DNA of 64,000 bases from CBFFRJ01 sp051486985. GTDB lineage: Bacteria > Pseudomonadota > Gammaproteobacteria > Enterobacterales > Enterobacteriaceae. A model generated the notes under the pieces. The model worked only from the letters and a program-made list of their open reading frames with translations, searched no databases and was not told the DNA's origin. The stretch spans positions 37,166-101,165 of the forward strand of contig NZ_JAHVDV010000019.1 of assembly GCF_051486985.1 (NCBI RefSeq), given 5' to 3'. The number at the start of each line of letters is the position of its first letter. Within the stretch, counting starts at the first letter, position 1. The translations under genes were made by a program, and so were the position numbers. Shown here piece by piece: positions 1 through 8,177 of the stretch.

Positions 1-1
1 A

Positions 2-169
2 GAACAGCATTTATTTCACCTCATGGACAGCAACGTTTACTGCCAGGCTACCACCAGCACACTTTCAGTAGACTTACCCCGCGCCAGGCTCATTTTAAGC
101 CAACTGCCGGAAGAACTCGCAGATATAGATATAGGCAGGGAACGGCTAAGCCAGCTCTTACTGCAGTGA
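2..169 (+). CDS. C-terminal fragment of an unidentified gene, cut by the window edge
   Basis: An open frame runs from the left edge to a TGA at 167-169 and encodes about 55 residues, ending in a leucine-rich tail (LSQLLLQ). The composition is protein-like, with an amphipathic segment containing LPEELADIDIGRERL, which is why I favour this frame over the other two. I do not recognise the family and no start is visible. It could also be a chance open frame, since a second frame on the same strand stays open to about base 226. Confidence 0.3.
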   Translation, partial: EQHLFHLMDSNVYCQATTSTLSVDLPRARLILSQLPEELADIDIGRERLSQLLLQ

Positions 170-203
170 CCTTTGGGCAAGAACACGCCCTGCCCCTCAG
201 CCA

Positions 204-605
204 TTATTCAAATCCATAATCAGCAAGAGACAAAATCACTACTGCTTTGATAGAAGAGTGCTTCGTCGAAGGTAGTTGTTTTGTGATTCTGAAATTTTTA
301 GAGCTTGAACGTAAAACCCATTTTTCAAAATTGGGCACTTTACGGGTTTTTATTTTTCCATCTTCAAATCTGGAAAGTGCACGGTAAAAACCGGCCCCTA
401 CACCGATAGAGAACGCTTCAAGTATAAGGGCGTCAATATCATCACCCACTCCATTTGCCGTGCGAAACTTCATTTGGGCTATGAGGTTCTCTAATTTTTC
501 CGTTGGGAACATGCCTTCTGCTTTGACGTCAAACTCGTCTTCAAACCGGCTCACAACTTTATTAATGGACTGTGAGTGAGCTTCTATTCTGATCTTGTTG
601 TACAT
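204..605 (-). CDS. Hypothetical protein, 133 aa
   Basis: The ATG at 605 follows a plausible GGTAAG ribosome site. The product is soluble and charged, with no signal peptide or membrane segment. A central stretch with VGDDIDALILEAF and GVGAGFYRAL could form a helical domain, and the C-terminus is basic then hydrophobic. I do not recognise a family. It is AT-richer than the genes from 1.7 kb onward and sits beside a dead insertion sequence, which suggests acquired DNA. A function cannot be given. Confidence 0.5.
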   Translation of the reverse strand: MYNKIRIEAHSQSINKVVSRFEDEFDVKAEGMFPTEKLENLIAQMKFRTANGVGDDIDALILEAFSIGVGAGFYRALSRFEDGKIKTRKVPNFEKWVLRSSSKNFRITKQLPSTKHSSIKAVVILSLADYGFE

Positions 606-1040
606 GGTCTTACCGTGACTAAAATAGTACCATCATTATGAGCTGTGTATGGCCGGTCAAAAGAGCATCAGATCCGTTAGAATCCATTGACACCATACGC
701 AAAGTATACGCCAATGTTACTACCGACTAGCTTCATATCTATAGGGTAGTCAGGTTAAAATTAAAAAAAGCTTTTTTTCCGCATGAGATTGCTCCTTAAC
801 AAAAATTTACAACATGTACTCATGTTTTTCTGCTGTTAAATCCTTTTTCAGCTTCTTCACGAACATGCTCAGATACTTTCATAGTTCTTTGCAATATAGT
901 TCATGAAATGACATAGTCATAAGAAATTATTATTTATTACAAAGAAAATATAGATGCATAATTATTGATGAACAAAACCTTTACTCAATATAAGAGTACC
1001 CATTCCAAATATTAATAACCCTCACCTCTTCTCATTACAG
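606..1040. other. AT-rich non-coding stretch
   Basis: This 435-base stretch is strongly AT-rich and has no credible open frame on either strand. It lies between the hypothetical gene and the terminal inverted repeat of the IS3-type remnant. I see no repeat, RNA gene or convincing terminator in it. Confidence 0.6.
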
Positions 1041-1575
1041 TGAATCGCCACGGATAGTCTAGACACTTCCGAACCGTTAATAATACTGGTTTTCATATTC
1101 TGTCCGTGACATCTGATCGCCAGAACCATACCGACGCTTACTGTTATAAAACATTTCGATGTAATCAAAAATATCGCTGCGGGCTTCTTCCCGCGTTCCG
1201 TAAATCTTTTTCTTTATCCGTTCACGCTTCAGCAATTGGCAAAAGCTTTCTGCAACCGCATTATCGTGGCAGTTACCGCGACGGCTCATGCTGCCCTCCA
1301 GTCCGTGTGATTTCAGGAACGACTGCCACTCATGGCTTGTGTACTGCCTGCCCTGACCCGAATGAACCAGCACCTTTTTTTGGGGATTACGCCGCCATAC
1401 AGCCATCAGCAGTGCGTTCAGGACAATGTCCTTTGTCATCCGGGATTCCATGGGCCAGCCGATAATTTTGCGTGAGAACAGCTCAACAACCACAGCCAGA
1501 GACAGTCAGTCTTCGTGAGTCCTGGTATAGGTTATATCGGTTACCCAACGCTCATCCGGAGCATCCGGATTGCAT
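1041..1575 (-). mobile_element. 3' remnant of an IS3-family insertion sequence
   Basis: The left boundary is placed at 1041, where the sequence starts with TGAATCGCCACGGATA, resembling the terminal repeat of IS3-subgroup elements and directly adjoining the end of the transposase frame. From there to about 1575 the minus strand reads as the catalytic half of OrfB. OrfA, the start of OrfB and the other terminal repeat are absent, so the element is truncated and cannot move by itself. The boundary at about 1575 is where transposase similarity stops being recognisable. Confidence 0.7.
1059..1575 (-). pseudogene. IS3-family OrfB transposase remnant
   Basis: The frame begins within the integrase core (DERWVTDIT, carrying the first catalytic Asp), reaches an in-frame TGA where a Trp is expected, and continues as VVVELFSRKIIGW. 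The second catalytic Asp, normally in HSDQGSQYTS, is replaced by Gly (HSGQGRQYTS). The Glu region (DNAVAESF) is intact. A further stop at 1077 cuts the last few residues (ENQYY then TAA), the original stop being at 1059-1061. Two nonsense changes plus loss of a DDE residue make this a dead gene. Confidence 0.8.
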
Positions 1576-1696
1576 TAATGAAGCCGTTTTCACAATGAGA
1601 GCCTCACGACTGTCGCCTGGCGCGGTCTACCGGCCTGGCGGTAAACGTCTAGAAAGATAACGGTAAGGGCGTAAGTGCACTTTCCCCCGAGCCTCA

Positions 1697-2314
1697 TTAT
1701 TGTCCGGCTAAGGCGAGCCTGATGCCGACCGCGATAAACGCCAGCGCCACGCCCCAACGAATGCATCTCATTGCACGGTGATTTTCCACAATCCTGTGAC
1801 TTACGCCTGAGGCAAAAATGCCATACAGCGAAAAAACAGCAAACGTCATTGCGGCAAAAATAGCCGACAGCATCAGCATAGTCCGGGTGGGGTGCGTATC
1901 ATGCACTGCGATAAATTGCGGAAGAAAAGCCAGGAAAAATAATGACAGCTTGGGATTAAGAATATTCGCGACCACGGACTGCTTTATCAGGCTGCAATAA
2001 GAGAGCGTTGCACCCCTGGCATCAACCGATAACAGACCTCCGTCGCGTAACGTTTGCCACGCCATATAGAGTAAATAAGCCACCCCCGTATATTTCACAA
2101 CCGAGAAGAGCAGCGGGCTGGCATGTAATAAAGTGGCGAGCCCCGTAACGGCCGCCAGCATATGGGGCAGCACGCCAAGGGTGCAGCCCGCGGCGGTAAC
2201 GACAGCTCCCCGGGTGCCCTGCCGGAGACCGGCTGCAAGCGTAATAAGCGTTCCGGCTCCCGGCGACAGAATTATCAGTAAAGATGTCACCAGGAAGTCG
2301 TTTTCAATCATCAT
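1697..2314 (-). CDS. LysE/RhtB-family amino acid exporter
   Basis: The 205-residue product matches the size and layout of LysE/RhtB exporters, with about six hydrophobic segments and the early family signature LIILSPGAGTLITLAAGLRQG near residues 13-33. Members export amino acids or homoserine lactone-like metabolites across the inner membrane; the substrate here cannot be told. It lies downstream of an AraC-type regulator and a chorismate mutase on the same strand with a gap of about 96 bases, an arrangement often seen for regulator-controlled exporters. Start is ATG at 2314 or the adjacent ATG at 2311. Confidence 0.8.
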   Translation of the reverse strand: MMIENDFLVTSLLIILSPGAGTLITLAAGLRQGTRGAVVTAAGCTLGVLPHMLAAVTGLATLLHASPLLFSVVKYTGVAYLLYMAWQTLRDGGLLSVDARGATLSYCSLIKQSVVANILNPKLSLFFLAFLPQFIAVHDTHPTRTMLMLSAIFAAMTFAVFSLYGIFASGVSHRIVENHRAMRCIRWGVALAFIAVGIRLALAGQ

Positions 2315-2410
2315 AAATTAAGCCTCACCGCGAGCTGAAAAAGGATTTTCAGTATCCGAATAAGGCCTGTTCGGGTCTTGAATAAAATTGCAGGGTGGTC
2401 AGTGCCAGAT

Positions 2411-3214
2411 TCAGCGCCAGTGCTGCGCGAAACGCCCCGGTGTATAACCAAAACTGCGCATGAAAAGACGTGTCATGTGGCTCTGATCGGCAAATCCGGC
2501 AGCGGCGGCCGTTTCAGAAAGAGGCATGCCACCAGCGATAAGTTTACGTACCAATCCTAACCGCCGCTGCAGCAGATATGCATGAGGCGTCATTCCACTA
2601 TACCGCTTAAAGGCGCGCAGGAACTGAAACTGACTGACTCCCGCGCAAGCCGCCAGTTCAGCAAGGGTAACAGCATGTGCCGGGTCGTCATCCATTCTTT
2701 CTCTGGCAAAGGCAATGCTTTTTAACGGCAGGTTTTCCTGATGCACGGCGAACTCAGACAGCGTCGACACAATAAGTATTAACGCCTCATCCGCCGCCAA
2801 CTTTGCCACATCGCCTTCGCCCAGAACCACCGCGTTATATAAGCGGGCGAAGTTTGCCGCCACGTTGTGGTCGGTGAGTACTGGTTGGGTAAATTCCCGG
2901 CAGTGGCATTTCCCCTCGCTAATCGCGAGGATGTTGCGATTGATAAGTTCAGGATCAACATAAAGCATCCGCCAGGCGCGGGGGCCGCAGAGTGGGCTCC
3001 CGTCATGGACCTCACCGGGATTCACGGTAATAATATCGCCCGCTTTTGACTCAACCTTACCGCGTCCGCTCAGTGATTTTTGCGCGCCGCTGTCCATGAA
3101 ACCGATGCCGAACTGGTCATGCGTATGGCGGCCAAATGCAAAGTCACTGTCGGCGCTTACCGCCTCTATCCCGGGAACGGAAACCGGGACAAGCTCTACG
3201 GCGTGTTGTCGCAT
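2411..3214 (-). CDS. AraC-family transcriptional regulator with N-terminal cupin
   Basis: An N-terminal cupin-type sensing domain (GRHTHDQFGIGFMDSG, then DIITVNPGEVHDG) is followed by a C-terminal pair of helix-turn-helix motifs (LAELAACAGVSQFQFLRAFK, then ETAAAAGFADQSHMTRLFMR), the standard AraC/XylS DNA-binding fold. I chose the ATG at 3214 (MRQHAVELV, 267 aa) over an upstream in-frame start at 3268, because the longer version would run into the chorismate mutase gene that ends at 3219. It probably controls the exporter downstream and possibly the mutase upstream; the ligand is unknown. Confidence 0.85.
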   Translation of the reverse strand: MRQHAVELVPVSVPGIEAVSADSDFAFGRHTHDQFGIGFMDSGAQKSLSGRGKVESKAGDIITVNPGEVHDGSPLCGPRAWRMLYVDPELINRNILAISEGKCHCREFTQPVLTDHNVAANFARLYNAVVLGEGDVAKLAADEALILIVSTLSEFAVHQENLPLKSIAFARERMDDDPAHAVTLAELAACAGVSQFQFLRAFKRYSGMTPHAYLLQRRLGLVRKLIAGGMPLSETAAAAGFADQSHMTRLFMRSFGYTPGRFAQHWR

Positions 3215-3218
3215 GGTG

Positions 3219-3515
3219 TCAGCCTTTTTCCTGGCGCAAACGATCGTGTTGTGCCATCTCGTAGTCAATGAATGCGTCTATCATCGCCCGGTAGATTTTC
3301 TCAATGATCGCTTCGGGAAGTCCTGTCTGCGCGGCTTTGCCACGAACTTTATCGATGACCTGCTGTACGCGATCCGGGGCGCGAACCGCCGCATGATCGG
3401 TCTTGAAGCTGGCGGCAGCGCTAACGCATCTGGCACGTTGAGTTATAAGGTTAACCAGCTCACTGTCAATCTGATCGATCTCTTTTCTGACTTCTTCGAT
3501 GGTAGAAAAATGCAC
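3219..3515 (-). CDS. AroQ-type chorismate mutase / isochorismate pyruvate-lyase-like protein
   Basis: The 98-residue all-helical product has the AroQ pattern: a first helix IEEVRKEIDQIDSELVNLIT, conserved basic residues around KTDH, then a C-terminal helix IIEKIYRAMIDAFIDYE. Such stand-alone domains convert chorismate to prephenate or, as in PchB, split isochorismate. I selected the GTG at 3515, which has AAGGG eight bases upstream, over a longer GTG frame from 3548. The gene ends four bases before the AraC-type regulator, so the two are probably cotranscribed. The reaction catalysed is not settled by sequence alone. Confidence 0.75.
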   Translation of the reverse strand: MHFSTIEEVRKEIDQIDSELVNLITQRARCVSAAASFKTDHAAVRAPDRVQQVIDKVRGKAAQTGLPEAIIEKIYRAMIDAFIDYEMAQHDRLRQEKG

Positions 3516-3639
3516 GCTATGAACCCTTAAACTAGTACAAGAGTTCACAAGGATAGCTTAACGCCTGATAAAGCGCAGCAAAAAAAGGCGTCTTCCTACC
3601 CTTGTCCCCGGTTTCTGAAAAGGAAACCCACCTTGAACA

Positions 3640-4260
3640 TTAGCGTTTTTTGATCACCGCAAAATAGCTTAGCCACTGCCTGCCGGGGATGTTTTCCGCA
3701 GCACCGTTTACGGTTTCAGCCTCAAACTCATGCAATGACTCAACGATAAAGCGCGCCCGGAAAGTCTCAAAAATTTCATCAGCGTTAACCCCCGCATCGT
3801 CCTCACTCGCTTTTTTACAGGTCAGAATATAGAGTCGCCCATTATCGTTAAGTAATTTTTCAACGATATCGAGGTAAGCCGCTTTTCTCATCTCATCGCC
3901 TGAAAAGATATGGAACAGGCCGCTGTCGATAATGGTCTGAAACTTCCGATCCCAGTTACCTATAGTGAAGAAATCTTCAACCATAAAGTCGATATCAAGA
4001 CCAGCCGCCTTCGCTTTCGCCCTCGCCCGCACGACAGCTTCTTCAACAAAATCAATCCCGGTCACCTGCTCACCACGCGCAGCAAAATACGCGGCAAGCG
4101 TACCCGTACCACAACCAATATCCAAAACTGGCCCGCGTATATCCGCCGCGTGCTCAATGAAAGGCTTTTGTGGGCGACCGGTATCCCATACTGGCCTGGC
4201 ATTATCGGCATAATGCTCTCTGAAGCCTGCCTGATGGGCTTTACTGTCGATCGTGCTCAT
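3640..4260 (-). CDS. Class I SAM-dependent methyltransferase
   Basis: The product (206 aa) has the Rossmann-type SAM site VLDIGCGTGTLAAYFA near residues 45-60, the acidic second motif VTGIDFVEEAV, and the post-motif IIDSGLFHIFS typical of small TehB/thiopurine-methyltransferase-like enzymes. The substrate cannot be deduced. Its ATG overlaps the stop of the upstream ribbon-helix-helix gene by four bases (ATGA), so the two are translationally coupled and probably controlled by the palindrome upstream. Confidence 0.8.
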   Translation of the reverse strand: MSTIDSKAHQAGFREHYADNARPVWDTGRPQKPFIEHAADIRGPVLDIGCGTGTLAAYFAARGEQVTGIDFVEEAVVRARAKAKAAGLDIDFMVEDFFTIGNWDRKFQTIIDSGLFHIFSGDEMRKAAYLDIVEKLLNDNGRLYILTCKKASEDDAGVNADEIFETFRARFIVESLHEFEAETVNGAAENIPGRQWLSYFAVIKKR

Positions 4261-4526
4261 GACTGTTTTCCTTTTTTGTAGTCACTGATATAGGCGTTCG
4301 CTCCTTGTGCACGTGCGCTGTGTTCCTCCGGATGGTGTTGGGCCTGGGCGTTCTCCTCCCGGCGCAGGTTATACATATGAATGGCGCCATCCAACGCCCT
4401 GCGGATAACCGCGCCGAGTGGGACATCTATGCCGAGCTCCTCTTCTAACTGTTCCTTCCAGTCTGTAAAAACCTTCAGTTGCTCATCCGTCAACCGTACG
4501 GTGACGACATTACTTTTTCTGCTCAT
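4257..4526 (-). CDS. Small ribbon-helix-helix-like putative regulator
   Basis: From the ATG at 4526 the product is 89 aa. Its N-terminus, SNVVTVRLTDEQLKVFTDWK, fits a ribbon-helix-helix (Arc/CopG/MetJ-type) beta strand followed by helix, then LGAVIRRALDGAIHMY as second helix, then a charged tail. A longer TTG frame from 4550 would start inside a palindrome and is less likely. Ribbon-helix-helix proteins commonly repress their own operon by binding repeats near the start codon, and a perfect 33-bp palindrome lies 20 bases upstream. It overlaps the methyltransferase start by four bases. Family assignment is by pattern only. Confidence 0.6.
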   Translation of the reverse strand: MSRKSNVVTVRLTDEQLKVFTDWKEQLEEELGIDVPLGAVIRRALDGAIHMYNLRREENAQAQHHPEEHSARAQGANAYISDYKKGKQS

Positions 4527-4546
4527 CTTTGTCTCATCTTCAGGGT

Positions 4547-4579
4547 GCAAGTAATGTATACAATGTATACATTACTTGC
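4547..4579. promoter_or_regulatory. Perfect 33-bp palindrome, probable operator
   Basis: Two 16-base arms (GCAAGTAATGTATACA and its exact complement) flank a single central base. Inside it the unit ATGTATACA is also present twice in direct tandem. It lies 20 bases before the chosen start of the ribbon-helix-helix gene and on the promoter side of the divergent membrane-protein gene at 4776. The site is therefore best read as an autoregulatory operator; binding is inferred. Confidence 0.7.
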
Positions 4580-4775
4580 GAAATAAGCAACAGCCCTTTT
4601 TTAATGCATTTTTTCAAGAAGAAACCAGGAGTGAAGGAGAGGGCCATCGCATGACATTGGGTTGCAGAAATCATTTTCCCTTATTAGACAAAGAGGCGTT
4701 AAGCGCACAACATGGACGGCACGCTCGCGGTCAGAGGTGTAGATTTCGCACGGTAGATCTTCAACAGGAAAGGCA

Positions 4776-5708
4776 ATGAATATTATCGATATCATCATGT
4801 CAGCAGGGAAAGCCTCTGTTGATGTCGCGCTTTATACTCTCATCCCCGTTATGATCATTATGCTCATCGTAATGAAGTATCTCGAAGCGAAAGGGGTAGT
4901 GGATGCCGTCGTTCGACTCACCTCCCCGGTCCTCAGGCCCTTTGGCATTTCAGGGATGGCTGTTTTTGCGCTGATCCAGCTTAATTTCGTGAGCTTTGCC
5001 GCCCCCATTGCCGCGCTGGCGATGATGGAAAAACGCGGCACCCCGGAGCGCCAGCTGGCTGCGGCACTGGCGATGCTCTTTGCTATGGGGCAAGGCAATG
5101 TCTTTTACCCTTTGATCCCCTTCGGTTTGCACTGGGGAAGCGCCATCTGCATTTCTGTCCTGGGGGGATTGATTGCCGCCGCGTCTACATACCATCTCTT
5201 TGGCAAAAAGCTCTCAATGACAGGCGCAGACAGCGACGCGCCGGAAACGCCGAACGATAAAAGCGCAGCCGGACTCATCAGCATAATTAATGGTGCCGGC
5301 GCTGACGCAATACGTCTGGCCCTGGGATCGCTACCTATGCTGCTACTCTCCCTGACCGTCGTCGGCGTGCTCAAAGAGGCCGGTTTCATCACCCTGCTCA
5401 CCACCCTGTTTTCTCCGGTTCTGGCCTGGTGCAATATTCCGGAGGTTTACATTCTGCCGACGCTGACCAAATTTCTGGCGGGTGGCACCGCCTATTTCGG
5501 CGTCATTTCTGAATTACTCAAAAAAGGGCTGGTGACGCCGGAACAGGTAAATGCTTCCGCAGGTTTCCTGATCCAGACCTTTGATTTGCCAGGTGTGGGG
5601 ATCTTTTTAGGCATTGCCAGCCGGTTTGTCAGACTTTTCCGCTATGTCATACCGGGGGCCATTGTAGGTATCGCGGTGCGCACACTCATCCACGCTTGCC
5701 TGTTCTGA
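4776..5708 (+). CDS. Gate-domain (nucleoside-recognition-like) inner-membrane protein
   Basis: The 310-residue product is very hydrophobic with about eight membrane segments in two repeated halves. Each half carries the Gate/SpmA-SpmB-like pattern: one around NFVSFAAPIAALAMMEKRGT, the other around PTLTKFLAGGTAYFGVISEL, separated by a cytoplasmic linker (about residues 148-165). Proteins with this fold are predicted transporters or channels, and substrates are mostly unknown. It is transcribed away from the ribbon-helix-helix gene, so it may share the palindromic operator. Start is ATG at 4776 after an AGGAAAGGCA stretch. Confidence 0.7.
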   Translation: MNIIDIIMSAGKASVDVALYTLIPVMIIMLIVMKYLEAKGVVDAVVRLTSPVLRPFGISGMAVFALIQLNFVSFAAPIAALAMMEKRGTPERQLAAALAMLFAMGQGNVFYPLIPFGLHWGSAICISVLGGLIAAASTYHLFGKKLSMTGADSDAPETPNDKSAAGLISIINGAGADAIRLALGSLPMLLLSLTVVGVLKEAGFITLLTTLFSPVLAWCNIPEVYILPTLTKFLAGGTAYFGVISELLKKGLVTPEQVNASAGFLIQTFDLPGVGIFLGIASRFVRLFRYVIPGAIVGIAVRTLIHACLF

Positions 5709-5722
5709 GCTTACTTCCGCCT

Positions 5723-5756
5723 GGCTGAACCTGTCATGACAGCGGCAGGTTCAGCC
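5723..5756. terminator. Inverted repeat after the Gate-domain gene
   Basis: An 11-bp perfect stem (GGCTGAACCTG / CAGGTTCAGCC) encloses a 12-base loop, and CTGTCATGACAG inside is itself palindromic. It lies 15 bases after the stop at 5708 between convergent genes. There is no strong T-run on either side, so termination is plausible but not certain. Confidence 0.45.
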
Positions 5757-5947
5757 ATTCGCCCCTTCATTCACCCTGCGGGCCACGCAGCATAGCGGGC
5801 ACGCGCAAATCCCTGGGGTTCGTCGTCGGTGGTCGTTAATGAGTTAATGCTTTGTTTCGCGCTATTCCAGTCGTCGGCTATCCGGAATTACCGCAGTAAG
5901 TGGGGTGCAGAAAACGTGCTACGCCAAATGGCACGGCACGTTGAATG

Positions 5948-7378
5948 TCAGAAATTTTTGTCAATTGATAGGGTAATATTTCTCTGCTGGTAGTCGTAAA
6001 AATCAATATTGCTGTTGACCCGCTTATAGGTAAAGTTCAGTTTTGGCATCACGCCAAAGAAATAGAGATCCCGGTGCCAGAGCGACAAATTATAGAGCTG
6101 CTCTGTGTCCTTTCTGCGCGTAAGGAAAATATCGTTATTGCCGAGATAGCGTCGCTCAGAGAGGGCGGCTGTGGTCGCAAAAGAGATCTGCCACGGCAGG
6201 TCAACCTGGACGCCACTTCGCAGGCCGAAGCGGTGGTTAGACTCGCTGCGGGCAAAGGTCTGCTGGTCGAGTAGATCGAAACCGGCAAAGCCCGAGACAC
6301 GATCGCTGAAGGCATGAGAGAGGGTGGTTGATGAATATCGATTATGTCCGCGTAAAAAATGATAGTCGGCGTCATCGTAATCCAGCTTTTGATACTCAAG
6401 CGCCTGACTGACCTGCCAGGTGGGCGAGATTAAATAACTGTACTCGGCGCGAACACCGGGGCCAGAAGAGTAATCCTCAGTGCCATACCATCGCTTTTCA
6501 TAAAAAGGCAGCACGGCAAATTGTTGACGAAAATTACGCCACTGATAGCCCGCATAGGCACGACTGGTTACATCATCAAAGTCATGGTTATTCCAGTAAC
6601 TTTTACCATAAACGGTACCCAAAAAGCGTAAACCATGCTGATCGTGAAGTTGCACATCTTTTTGCAGCGATCCGCTAAACCATACGCCTTCGCCTCGCTG
6701 CGGAAAACTGTCTTTATTACGAATAAACAGACGGTCGCCAATACGGATGGTTTTCCCCGAGGAGGCATTATTGACATTACTGTCATTCAGATAACTAACG
6801 CTTATCGCCCCCGTTAACGCCCCTCCCTTCTGAATACGTTCAAGATAGTAGGCAATGACGTGCTGAATATTCTCAGGCGGGTCACTTTGTAATACCCGGC
6901 GGAATTGATAATCGGCCGCGTCGTATTGATGGTTTTCATACATCGCACGGGCCAGATCCAGGCGTACCGCAACAAAATCAGGATGGGCGCTCAGAATGGC
7001 GCGATAGTGTGAAATGGCTTCGTCGTACTGCCCCTGACTACGGGCGAGACCCGCTTTTGCAAAGTGAACCAGCACGGGATCCGGGTCTGGCGATGAGGTA
7101 TAGACAGGTAAAATTGCCTGCACCATCGGCCATTTTTCTTCGCGAACCGCCTGGTCAAGCAGCGCCATCGCAAGCGCTGGCTGCTCCGCCAGTTGGGCAT
7201 TGGTGACATGGCGCATCCCCTCATTCATCGAAGACGGGTTCGCCGGTGTGGTCAGGCGTTCAAAGTGGGGAGCGGCAGGAATGGCATTGGTATCCGGTGG
7301 TGCAGCAAAGGCAACGCTAAGCGGGCACAGCAACGTGACTGCGCCAGTACGCAACATATTCATAGAAGAACTTACCAT
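5948..7378 (-). CDS. Surface lipoprotein assembly modifier (Slam), type XI secretion translocon
   Basis: Slam proteins sit in the outer membrane and move lipoproteins to the cell surface. This 476-aa product has a signal peptide ending around SVAFAAPP. A periplasmic TPR-like domain follows at about residues 60-170 (QGQYDEAISHYRAILSAHP, YENHQYDAADYQFRRVLQSD). The rest, about 175-476, is rich in alternating beta strands with many Tyr/Trp/Arg and ends in Phe, as expected of a 14-strand barrel. The length fits the DUF560/Slam family. It is encoded 37 bases after a TbpB-like lipoprotein, the usual Slam-substrate arrangement. Of the three close Met codons, the start at 7378 is not firmly fixed. Confidence 0.85.
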   Translation of the reverse strand: MVSSSMNMLRTGAVTLLCPLSVAFAAPPDTNAIPAAPHFERLTTPANPSSMNEGMRHVTNAQLAEQPALAMALLDQAVREEKWPMVQAILPVYTSSPDPDPVLVHFAKAGLARSQGQYDEAISHYRAILSAHPDFVAVRLDLARAMYENHQYDAADYQFRRVLQSDPPENIQHVIAYYLERIQKGGALTGAISVSYLNDSNVNNASSGKTIRIGDRLFIRNKDSFPQRGEGVWFSGSLQKDVQLHDQHGLRFLGTVYGKSYWNNHDFDDVTSRAYAGYQWRNFRQQFAVLPFYEKRWYGTEDYSSGPGVRAEYSYLISPTWQVSQALEYQKLDYDDADYHFLRGHNRYSSTTLSHAFSDRVSGFAGFDLLDQQTFARSESNHRFGLRSGVQVDLPWQISFATTAALSERRYLGNNDIFLTRRKDTEQLYNLSLWHRDLYFFGVMPKLNFTYKRVNSNIDFYDYQQRNITLSIDKNF

Positions 7379-7415
7379 CAGAAGGTCCGGTCAGACGCGC
7401 TGACCGGAAAACGAT

Positions 7416-8177
7416 TTATTGACGCGTTGCGCCAAAGGATGCGTTTTTAGTGGTGTCTGCAAACTGTGCAAGCCCGCCCAACTCTTCTGCTGTGGGGCCA
7501 TTGAAGTGCCCGGAGAAGGTTCCCGCCTGGCCACCCGACTGCGCATTACCGGTAAAGCCACCGTTGGCAATGGTGCCCTGCATCGCAACATCACTACCGA
7601 AGGTATCACTCGCCGCAATGGTGCCGTTGATGGTTTTTGCCGCGAAATCGACATTAAAGCTGGCATCACTGAGGTTGCTTTCACGCATACCGTGACCCAC
7701 ATAGGTTGCCGTGCCCTGGGTCGGCACATTGGCCGCCAGTGTCGCATCTCCGGTGTAAAATACCTCGTGCTGACCTTTCTCGTAATTCGTCCAGGTACCA
7801 AACGTGGTGTAACTCATTCGTCCGCAGCACCAGGAGGTAGAGGAGACCGGACTCTTGTCATCCCGGGTCAGCCTCTCGGTCCACACCAGACCTGCGGAGA
7901 GACCCGTTCCGCGCATAACATATTCACGACCTTCAGGAGTGGTGTAGGTCCAGCCATAAATGGTACCACCGGTTGCCAGGCTCACCGGCGCAGAAGATGG
8001 AGCAGGCGCAGGCGCAGGCGTGCTGGCATTACCGTCCGTATTGCCCGTGTCGGTTTGTACCGGTGCTGTTGTTGCTGGTGGTGTACTGTCACCGCCGCCA
8101 CCACCCCCGCCGCCACCGCCTCCACATGCCGTGAGAATGAAAGCAGTCAGTAACAAGCCAGGTTTAAAAATCCCCAT
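7416..8177 (-). CDS. TbpB/hemophilin-like surface lipoprotein, Slam substrate
   Basis: The product (253 aa) starts with a lipoprotein signal peptide and lipobox LTAC followed by an unbroken glycine run and a Thr/Pro/Ala linker, a typical tether for surface-exposed lipoproteins. The C-terminal part (about residues 150-253) is glycine-rich beta barrel sequence with the family hallmark SGHFNGPTAEELGGLAQF, shared by TbpB, factor-H-binding-like and hemophilin substrates of Slam. A CC pair (TSWCCGRMSY) near residue 110 may form a disulfide or ligand site. The ligand (haem, metal or host protein) cannot be read from sequence. It is first in an operon with the Slam gene. Confidence 0.8.
   Translation of the reverse strand: MGIFKPGLLLTAFILTACGGGGGGGGGGGDSTPPATTAPVQTDTGNTDGNASTPAPAPAPSSAPVSLATGGTIYGWTYTTPEGREYVMRGTGLSAGLVWTERLTRDDKSPVSSTSWCCGRMSYTTFGTWTNYEKGQHEVFYTGDATLAANVPTQGTATYVGHGMRESNLSDASFNVDFAAKTINGTIAASDTFGSDVAMQGTIANGGFTGNAQSGGQAGTFSGHFNGPTAEELGGLAQFADTTKNASFGATRQ

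Noticed and set aside
4576..4779. Plus-strand open frame between the palindrome and the membrane-protein gene
   Set aside because: No protein-like similarity; it ends just inside the next gene and lies in the expected promoter region.
7419..8153. Long plus-strand open frame opposite the Slam-substrate lipoprotein
   Set aside because: It is rich in Arg/Cys low-complexity sequence created by the glycine and proline codons on the other strand, and has no ribosome site.
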